From contig CANQAT010000003.1 in assembly GCA_947588925.1 (NCBI GenBank), forward strand, positions 1 to 45,795: a stretch of 45,795 nt of DNA. Reading direction: 5' to 3'. The translations under genes and the position numbers were made by a program. Below the pieces are notes generated by a model. The model saw nothing but the letters and a program-made list of their open reading frames with translations. It was not told the origin of the DNA and ran no database searches. This document shows positions 38,903 through 45,795 of the stretch, in pieces (position 1 is the first letter of the stretch; each line of letters begins with the position of its first letter). The stretch is from an uncultured Bacilli bacterium (GTDB lineage: Bacteria > Bacillota_I > Bacilli_A > RF39 > UBA660).

Positions 38903-39907
38903 TCATAAAGATTCATCTCTATTTGACAATATATCATCTTTATTAGCTATACCTTTTAAAGCTCTTAAAATATCTTTATCTAATATTTTATATTCACTTA
39001 CACCTACTGGTTTATTAATATACTTTAAAGTATAATCCACTATTTTATTACTTTTATTTTGACATAATATTAATCCAATTGAAGGATTATCATTTTCATC
39101 TTTTATTTCTTCATCTAATGCAGTTAAATAAAATCCCATTTTACTAGCAAACTCAGTTTTAAATTCAGTAGCTTTAAGTTCTACTGCTATATAACATTTT
39201 AATTTAATATGATAAAAAAGTAAGTCGATATAAAAATCCTGATTATCAACTGTTATTTTATATTGATTACCAACAAATGAAAAGCCTGATCCTAATTCTA
39301 ATAATACATTTTTTAATTTTTCTAACATTTTATTTTCTAATTCTTTTTCTTTATAGTCTTCTGTTAATTCGATTAAGTCGAAAACATAAGGTTCTTTCAT
39401 CATATTATTTGCAAGGTCACTATTCTTTTTTAAGGTTATACTAAAATTATTATGTTTAATTGTCTTTTCTTGTCTATTATATAAATTTGTGTCTATTTGA
39501 TAAATTAAAATACTATCTGACCATCCTTCTTCAAGACACTTATTCATATACCATTTACGTATTCCCTTATCTTTAACTTTTTGTATTAATGTAATATTAT
39601 GTTTCCAAGGTAATTGTGCAACCAATTGCACAAATTCATTATTATCTTTATATTCATTATAAAAGGACTTCATATATTTCAAATTACGAACCGAAAACCC
39701 TTTTAATTTAGGAAAAGATAATTTTAATTCCATAGCAACATTATCAATAAATTTATTTCCCCAATTACTATTTTCTTCTAGTGTTTTACCAATATTATAA
39801 TATAGATGTACTAATCTTTTATTTGCATTACTCATAATTTCAAGTTGCGTATTTGTTATTTCCTCTTTAATACTATTTGTTATTTCTTGAAATGATTTAT
39901 CTAACAT
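38903..39907 (-). CDS. DUF1016 (YhcG-like) PD-(D/E)XK nuclease domain protein
   Basis: LVHLYYNIGKTL, FPKLKGFSVRNLKYMKSFY, VAQLPWKHNITLI, FVGNQYKITVDNQDFYIDLLFYHIKLKCYIAVELKATEF. Confidence 0.93.
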   Translation of the reverse strand: MLDKSFQEITNSIKEEITNTQLEIMSNANKRLVHLYYNIGKTLEENSNWGNKFIDNVAMELKLSFPKLKGFSVRNLKYMKSFYNEYKDNNEFVQLVAQLPWKHNITLIQKVKDKGIRKWYMNKCLEEGWSDSILIYQIDTNLYNRQEKTIKHNNFSITLKKNSDLANNMMKEPYVFDLIELTEDYKEKELENKMLEKLKNVLLELGSGFSFVGNQYKITVDNQDFYIDLLFYHIKLKCYIAVELKATEFKTEFASKMGFYLTALDEEIKDENDNPSIGLILCQNKSNKIVDYTLKYINKPVGVSEYKILDKDILRALKGIANKDDILSNRDESL

Positions 39908-40009
39908 ATTTATCCTCCCTTATATAAGTATTATACCATTTATTTGATATAGTTTGAACTACGTTAAATAAAAATTCTATATTTTGTCACCTAAATGCTA
40001 CCAAAAATG

Positions 40010-40216
40010 CATACTGTTTATCATAAACATGCGATATAGGACGCATACTACGTTATAAAAGATATTGATATAAATAAACTAAAACTTCAAAAAGAAGAAG
40101 TAGAGTATGTCAAGTGGATGAGTATAGAAGAAATTGAAGCCTTAATAGAAAAAGGAGAATTTAGAAAAGGGAACATAGACTCGTTTAGATATATAAAAGA
40201 AAATAAATTAAATTAA
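40010..40216 (+). pseudogene. 3' fragment of the second NUDIX gene copy
   Basis: Matches 38475-38682 with about three substitutions, one changing CAG to TAG (GCGATACAGGAC to GCGATATAGGAC). Confidence 0.9.
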
Positions 40217-40321
40217 CTAAGATACACGTACTTTGTCAAAAAAAATATTCAAAATATATTTCAATTTTAATAATTATGTGCTAAAATGATTATAGTAGAC
40301 GTTAGAATTGGAGGAATAACC

Positions 40322-40723
40322 ATGGGTTTTATAAAAGGTTTATTTAACGATAAGGAAGAAGCACAAACAGGAGGAAATGAATACTACGATATAAAAGCAG
40401 AAGAAGCCTATACAGAAGAAGGCGGAGCTAAAATGATTTTACTTGAACCACGCGCTTATTCTGAAGCACAACAAATAGCAGATCATTTAAAAAAAAGAAA
40501 TACTGTTGTTGTAAATCTTAAAAGAGTAACGAGTGATCAAGCAAAACGTATCATGGATTTTTTGAGTGGATGTATATATGCAATTAAAGGAAACATTCAA
40601 AAAATAGGTAGTGGTATATTTTTATGTACTCCTAATAATATAAACGTACAAGGTAAAATAACTGATGATACAGAAAAAGATAAAGATAAAGACGAAGAAG
40701 AAAATATAAATTACGAGTGGTAA
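40322..40723 (+). CDS. sepF: Cell division protein SepF
   Basis: MGFIKGLF..., ILLEPRAYSEAQQIADHLKKRNTVVVNLKRV, RIMDFLSGCIYAIKGNIQKIGSGIFLCTP. Confidence 0.95.
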   Translation: MGFIKGLFNDKEEAQTGGNEYYDIKAEEAYTEEGGAKMILLEPRAYSEAQQIADHLKKRNTVVVNLKRVTSDQAKRIMDFLSGCIYAIKGNIQKIGSGIFLCTPNNINVQGKITDDTEKDKDKDEEENINYEW

Positions 40724-40782
40724 AACACTTGAAAAAGAGAAAAAATTGTGCTATCATATGAAGCACAACGTTTGAGGTTGAT

Positions 40783-41268
40783 ATGCTTATGGAAAATAAT
40801 AGTAAAACGTTTAAAAATTATAGTCCTGAAGAAGTCGATAAATTTTTAGATCAAATTATTAAGCAAGTAGAAAGAATGATTGAAGATAATAAGGCTAAAA
40901 ATAAAGAACTTATCTTAAAGGATCAAAAGATTGAAGAGTTAAATCGCACTATTGCTAATCTCCATGTAAAGGAAGAAAAACTTGCTCAATATGAACGTAT
41001 GGAAGGTACTTTAAATAGAGCAATAGTAATGGCTCAAAAGACATCTGACCAGATTAAATCAAGTGCGCACAAAGAATCTGAAATAATTTTAGAAGACGCA
41101 AAGAGAAATGCTAGTCGCATTGTAAATGAATCACTATTAAAAGCAGAAAAAACTGAAATGGAAGCAGATATGCTAAAGAGAAACATAAACATATTCAAAC
41201 GTAAATTAAGAGGTTTAATAGAGGCTCAACTTGAAATGGTTGACGATATAGAAAAAGTAGATTTTTAA
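40783..41268 (+). CDS. divIVA: DivIVA-like coiled-coil cell division protein
   Basis: YSPEEVDKFLDQIIKQVERM..., long coiled coil, location after sepF and before ileS. Confidence 0.8.
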   Translation: MLMENNSKTFKNYSPEEVDKFLDQIIKQVERMIEDNKAKNKELILKDQKIEELNRTIANLHVKEEKLAQYERMEGTLNRAIVMAQKTSDQIKSSAHKESEIILEDAKRNASRIVNESLLKAEKTEMEADMLKRNINIFKRKLRGLIEAQLEMVDDIEKVDF

Positions 41269-41275
41269 AACAAAA

Positions 41276-41466
41276 GATAGAGACGATATATAATGTAGTT
41301 TATAGAAAGTTCGTGGGTGATGGAAACGAATAACAAGTTATATATGTATCACTCTTGATGTGAGTATGAAGATATTTCCGGTAACGCGTTATAGTATTTG
41401 AGTGTATTATTAATAAAATAAGGTGGTACCGCGGGTAAAACTCGTCCTTAGGGATTGAGTTTTTTT
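41276..41466 (+). promoter_or_regulatory. T-box leader, Ile specifier (AUC)
   Basis: AGAG/CTCT and ATATATAA/TTATATAT helices flank loop GTATCA containing ATC (41348-41350); AAGGTGGTACCGCGG; terminator AAAACTCGTCC...GGGATTGAGTTTT. Confidence 0.93.
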
Positions 41467-41485
41467 GTATGTGAGAGGAGTTTTT

Positions 41486-42454
41486 ATGATACTTAATATA
41501 TTAATTTTAATAATAGGTTTTGTACTTTTAATTAAAGGCGCAGATATATTAGTTGATGGAGCTAGCTCTATCGCACGTAATTTAAAAGTATCAAGCTTAC
41601 TTATAGGACTTACAGTTGTAACATTTGGAACAGGAATACCAGAACTTGCAGTATCTATTAAATCAATAGTATCAGGTAATTCAGATATGTTACTAGGTAA
41701 CGTAATTGGTAGTAATATTATAAACATATTGCTGATACTTGGTATATCTAGTGTAATATGCCCATTAAGGGTTAAAAATAATACGATACATAAAGAAATA
41801 CCTATGATGATATTAATTTCAATCTTATTAGTAACGCTATTTAATGATAGTTTATTTGATATCGATAAAGTTAATATTATTACTAGGTCAGATGGCGTTG
41901 TTATACTACTGTTCTTCTTAGTATTTATATACTATTTAATATCTATAATAAGGAAAAGAAGAGGGCAGGATGATGATACACTTATAGATAATCCAAAATA
42001 TCCGATATTTAAATCTATATTATTTGTAATATTAGGTCTTGCTTTTGTAATAGCCGGAAGTAATTTTGTAGTTGATAATGCAGCCATTATAGCTACATCT
42101 CTAGGACTTAGCGATAGATTAGTGGGTATTACTATTATCGCAATTGGAACATCACTTCCAGAGCTTGCAACATCTATATCTGCTTCAAAGAAGCAGGAGC
42201 ACGATCTACTTCTAGGTAATATAGTTGGAAGTAATATATTTAATATAGGAATTGTACTAGGACTTCCTGTTGCTATATTTGGTAGCATCTCAGGAGCTCA
42301 CTTTAGTTATGTAGATTTAATAGTATTATTGATATCAGGGTTTATGCTTTTAATAAGTGCTGGAACAAAAAAAGAAATAAGTAAAAAAGAGGGTATAGTG
42401 ATGTTACTAATATTTATAATTTATTATGCTTATATAATAGGAGGAGTAATATGA
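41486..42454 (+). CDS. Calcium/sodium antiporter (CaCA, YrbG-like)
   Basis: GADILVDGASSIARNLKVSSLLIGLTVVTFGTGIPELAVSI and second repeat IGTSLPELATSISASKKQEHDLLLGNIVGSNIFNIG. Confidence 0.92.
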   Translation: MILNILILIIGFVLLIKGADILVDGASSIARNLKVSSLLIGLTVVTFGTGIPELAVSIKSIVSGNSDMLLGNVIGSNIINILLILGISSVICPLRVKNNTIHKEIPMMILISILLVTLFNDSLFDIDKVNIITRSDGVVILLFFLVFIYYLISIIRKRRGQDDDTLIDNPKYPIFKSILFVILGLAFVIAGSNFVVDNAAIIATSLGLSDRLVGITIIAIGTSLPELATSISASKKQEHDLLLGNIVGSNIFNIGIVLGLPVAIFGSISGAHFSYVDLIVLLISGFMLLISAGTKKEISKKEGIVMLLIFIIYYAYIIGGVI

Positions 42455-45400
42455 AATTTCAAGAATTAGATAAAAGAAAAAATAGTGAGGTAGAAAGCTC
42501 ATTAACAGAGAAGTTTTTAAGTGAGGATTTACTTGAAGAGACAATAGAAAATAGAAAGAATAGTGAAAACTTTGTGTTCTATGATGGACCTGCAACTGCA
42601 AATGGAATGCCCGGTATTCACCACATGCTTGCTAAACTACTTAAGGATACTTTCTGTAAATATAAAACCATGAAAGGATATAGAGTACTTAGAAAAGTAG
42701 GATGGGATACACATGGACTTCCTGTTGAAGTACAAGTAGAAAAAGAACTTGGATTTAGTGGTAAAGGCGATATAGAGAAGTATGGTATAAAAGAATTCAA
42801 TAAAAAGTGTAAAGAAAGCGTATGGAAAAATGAAGCAGCGTTCAAAGACTTTACAAACAAAATGGGACAGTTTATAGATTTAAAAAATCCATATATAACT
42901 TATGATAATAACTATATTGAAACAGAGTGGTGGATACTTAAAAAATTCTTTGATGAAGGATTAATCTATAACGGACTTAAAATACTTCCATACTGTCCTA
43001 GATGTGGTACAGGTCTTGCAAGTCATGAGGTTGCGCAAGGTTATAAAGAGATTACTGTTAATACTGTAACAGTTCCATTTAAAGTAAAGAGTATGGAAAA
43101 TACTTATTTACTTATTTGGACAACAACACCTTGGACACTTATGTCTAATGTTGCCGCATGTGTAAACCCAAATGAAAAATATGTAAAGTGCTTATCTAAA
43201 GGTTATAACTTTATAGTTGCAGAAAAACTAGCTAAAAAAGTATTAGGCGATGAGTTTGAAGTAGTAGAAGAGTATATGGGTAAGGATTTAGAATACTTAG
43301 AGTATGAACAATATATGCCAATACTTAAAGTAAATAAAAAGGCATTCTATGTAACTTGTGATGAGTATGTAACTATGGAAGATGGTACAGGTATAGTACA
43401 CATTGCTCCTGCGTTTGGACAGGACGACTACGAAGTAGGTCTTAAATATGATCTTCCAGTACTTAATCCAGTTGACGAGAACGGTTGTTATAAAGAAGGT
43501 CCTTGGAAAGGTAGACTTGTTGTAGATAGTGAACTTGAAATAGAGATAATCAAATATTTAGCTGAACAAGATAAAATATTTAAAAAGCAAAAGATGGTAC
43601 ACAATTATCCACACTGTTGGAGATGTAAAACTCCACTTGTATACTATTCTAAGCCAAGTTTGTATATAAAAGTTACTGCTTTTAAAGATAAGATAATAGA
43701 AGCTAATAAAACAGTTAATTGGTATCCAGATTATGTAGGAGAAAAAAGATTTGGTAACTGGCTTGAAAACTTAAACGACTGGGCAATATCAAGAAATAGA
43801 TACTGGGGAACTCCAATTCCACTTTGGGAATGTGAATGCGGTCATAAAGTAATGATAGGTTCACGTAAAGAGTTGGTAGAAAAAGCAATAGAAGATATAG
43901 ATGAGACTATAGAATTACATAGACCATATGTAGATGATATACATATTAAATGCGAGAAGTGTGGTAAACCTATGACAAGAGTTAAAGAGGTTATGGACTG
44001 TTGGTTTGATTCAGGTTCAATGCCTTTTGCTCAGTACCACTACCCATTTGAAAACAAAGAACTATTTGAAAGTCAATTCCCAGCTGATTTCATCAGTGAA
44101 GGCATAGACCAAACAAGAGGATGGTTCTATTCATTACTTGTAATATCTACATTCTTAACAGGTAAAAGTCCATATAAAAATGTACTTGTAAATGATTTAA
44201 TAACTGATAAATTTGGGCAGAAGATGCACAAGAGTAAGGGTAATGCAGTTGAGCCATTTACAGTATTAAATAAGTATGGAGCAGACCCAATTAGATGGTA
44301 TATGCTATATGCCTCACCAGTTTGGACGCCACTTAGATTTGATGAAGATGGTATAAAAGAAGTAGATTCTAAATTCTTTAGTACTCTTAAAAACACTTAT
44401 ACATTCTTTATGATGTATGCAAATATTGATAATATAGACCCAAAAGAATATGAAATAGACTATAAAGATTTAGATGAAATAGATAAATGGTTGATATCTA
44501 AATATAATAAACTTGTTAAAAATGTAACTCTTGCTATGGATAGATATGACCTTACATATACGACAAGAGAAATACAAAACTTTGTATCAGAGGATTTGTC
44601 TAACTGGTATATAAGACGTAATAGAAGAAGATTTTGGGCAAGCGAGAACGATACATCTAAACTTGCAGTATATAAAGTTACTTACGATATATTAAAAGGT
44701 GTTTGTAAGTTAATCGCTCCAATCGCACCATTTACAAGTGAAGAGATTTATACTAAATTAACAGGTGAGAAGTCAGTACATTTAGCAGATTATCCAACAT
44801 ATGATGAAAAACTAATAAATGAAAAAATAGAAGCTAGAATGGATTTAGTAAGAGATTTAATAAGTCTTGGTAGAAATATAAGAGAAGAAGTTAAAATAAA
44901 AGTTAGACAACCTTTAAGTGAAGCTTTAATAGATGCTAAAAACAAGTCTTTAATAAGTGATTTAAAAGACCTTATTAAAGAAGAGTTAAATGTTAAAGAA
45001 GTTAAGTTTATAAGTGATGTTGAAAACTATATGAACTTTAGTGTTAAACCAAACTTTAAAGAAGTAGGTAAGGTATTTGGACCTCTTATGAAAGAATTCC
45101 AAGATAAATTAACTCATCTTTCAACAAGTGATATAACTAAATTAAAAAATGGCGAAGTAATAAAAATGACAATTGGGGATAAACAGTACGATATAGATCT
45201 TAATATGGTAGATATCAAAACTGAATCTAAAGAAGGATTTGATGTTGCAACAGATACAAATAATTTCATAATACTTAATACAGAACTTACAAATGATTTA
45301 GTTATGGAAGGTATTGCAAGAGAGCTTGTATCTAAAGTACAAAACTTAAGAAAAGCAAAAGACTTTGATATCGCAGATAGAATAATTTTGTATTACAACG

Positions 45401-45552
45401 GTGATGATGAAGTAACTGAAGCAGTAACTAAGTTTGACGAATTTATCAAAAATGAGACATTGTCTGTTGATATAGTTGTTAAGTTTAATCTAAAAGAAGA
45501 AGTAGACTTAAATGGTCATACAACATATATTGATGTAGAAAAGAAAAATTAG
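42451..45552 (+). CDS. ileS: Isoleucyl-tRNA synthetase
   Basis: GPATANGMPGIHHMLAK (HIGH), KMHKSKGNAVEP (KMSKS-like), GWDTHGLPVEVQVEKELG; ATGA overlap with upstream gene. Confidence 0.97.
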   Translation: MKFQELDKRKNSEVESSLTEKFLSEDLLEETIENRKNSENFVFYDGPATANGMPGIHHMLAKLLKDTFCKYKTMKGYRVLRKVGWDTHGLPVEVQVEKELGFSGKGDIEKYGIKEFNKKCKESVWKNEAAFKDFTNKMGQFIDLKNPYITYDNNYIETEWWILKKFFDEGLIYNGLKILPYCPRCGTGLASHEVAQGYKEITVNTVTVPFKVKSMENTYLLIWTTTPWTLMSNVAACVNPNEKYVKCLSKGYNFIVAEKLAKKVLGDEFEVVEEYMGKDLEYLEYEQYMPILKVNKKAFYVTCDEYVTMEDGTGIVHIAPAFGQDDYEVGLKYDLPVLNPVDENGCYKEGPWKGRLVVDSELEIEIIKYLAEQDKIFKKQKMVHNYPHCWRCKTPLVYYSKPSLYIKVTAFKDKIIEANKTVNWYPDYVGEKRFGNWLENLNDWAISRNRYWGTPIPLWECECGHKVMIGSRKELVEKAIEDIDETIELHRPYVDDIHIKCEKCGKPMTRVKEVMDCWFDSGSMPFAQYHYPFENKELFESQFPADFISEGIDQTRGWFYSLLVISTFLTGKSPYKNVLVNDLITDKFGQKMHKSKGNAVEPFTVLNKYGADPIRWYMLYASPVWTPLRFDEDGIKEVDSKFFSTLKNTYTFFMMYANIDNIDPKEYEIDYKDLDEIDKWLISKYNKLVKNVTLAMDRYDLTYTTREIQNFVSEDLSNWYIRRNRRRFWASENDTSKLAVYKVTYDILKGVCKLIAPIAPFTSEEIYTKLTGEKSVHLADYPTYDEKLINEKIEARMDLVRDLISLGRNIREEVKIKVRQPLSEALIDAKNKSLISDLKDLIKEELNVKEVKFISDVENYMNFSVKPNFKEVGKVFGPLMKEFQDKLTHLSTSDITKLKNGEVIKMTIGDKQYDIDLNMVDIKTESKEGFDVATDTNNFIILNTELTNDLVMEGIARELVSKVQNLRKAKDFDIADRIILYYNGDDEVTEAVTKFDEFIKNETLSVDIVVKFNLKEEVDLNGHTTYIDVEKKN

Positions 45553-45569
45553 GGAAACCTAATTTTTTC
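45544..45569 (+). terminator. Terminator overlapping ileS stop codon
   Basis: AAAAATTAGG-GAAA-CCTAATTTTT. Confidence 0.85.
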
Positions 45570-45599
45570 GTTCTTAAAATGTGTATAACCTGTTAGAAA

Positions 45600-45643
45600 T
45601 GTGAAAGATTTGTGAAAATTTTGTGCATTTTTTGTGAAATTTT
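45600..45643 (+). repeat. Four tandem 11-bp units (TGTGAAANTTT-like)
   Basis: TGTGAAAGATT, TGTGAAAATTT, TGTGCATTTTT, TGTGAAATTTT at 45600, 45611, 45622, 45633. Confidence 0.7.
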
Positions 45644-45795
45644 CATTTTTTTTAAATTTTTTGAGGAAAAAAAAAGGAAATTCGAAAGTTTTGTAGAATG
45701 ATATATATAGGAGGTACGGAAAATGATTTTTAGTTTAGGATGAGTAGTTTGCTAGTAAAAGAATAAGAAGGAAAGAAAGGAGATATATGTTAGAA

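Noticed and set aside
1-45795. DGR reverse transcriptase or template repeat inside this window
   Set aside because: No RT-like ORF in the track, and no second GC-rich near-copy of the 7390-7500 segment noticed by eye.
1-45795. CRISPR array, tRNA or rRNA genes
   Set aside because: No regularly spaced 24-40 bp repeats and no recognisable tRNA/rRNA sequence seen on reading; not exhaustively searchable by eye.
1-45795. Mollicutes genetic code (TGA = Trp)
   Set aside because: Genes such as the antiporter (GGVI-TGA) and the DUF3800 gene end at TGA in plausible positions, and Trp is encoded by TGG throughout.

Overview
AT-rich, gene-dense chromosomal segment of a low-GC Gram-positive (Bacillota-like; standard stop-TGA code). 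Evidence for this: PolC, SepF, DivIVA, EF-P, Der, an Ile T-box upstream of ileS, and the sporulation-type genes gpr and spoVIF. Housekeeping genes alternate with accessory material. The accessory genes include seven prepilin-like genes, three FtsX-type ATPase-permease fusion ABC transporters, a choloylglycine (bile salt) hydrolase, a DUF3800 gene followed by a structured-RNA candidate, and a duplicated NUDIX gene split by a DUF1016 nuclease gene. The strongest lead is the pilin locus at about 5.9-9.4 kb. One prepilin carries a C-terminal FGE/C-type-lectin-like domain whose last ~120 nt are about 57% GC (hand count) in a very AT-rich genome and end in RGG...AGVFNFN...SFRVVL, which looks like the variable region of a diversity-generating retroelement (DGR). 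The reverse transcriptase and template repeat are not in this window. The next gene, a prepilin fused to BspA/DUF285-type repeats, has a promoter whose whole -35/-10 spacer is a run of 16 G (TTGACA-G16-TATGAT), a probable slipped-strand phase-variable switch. All calls come from reading the sequence and the supplied ORF track; no database search was run.
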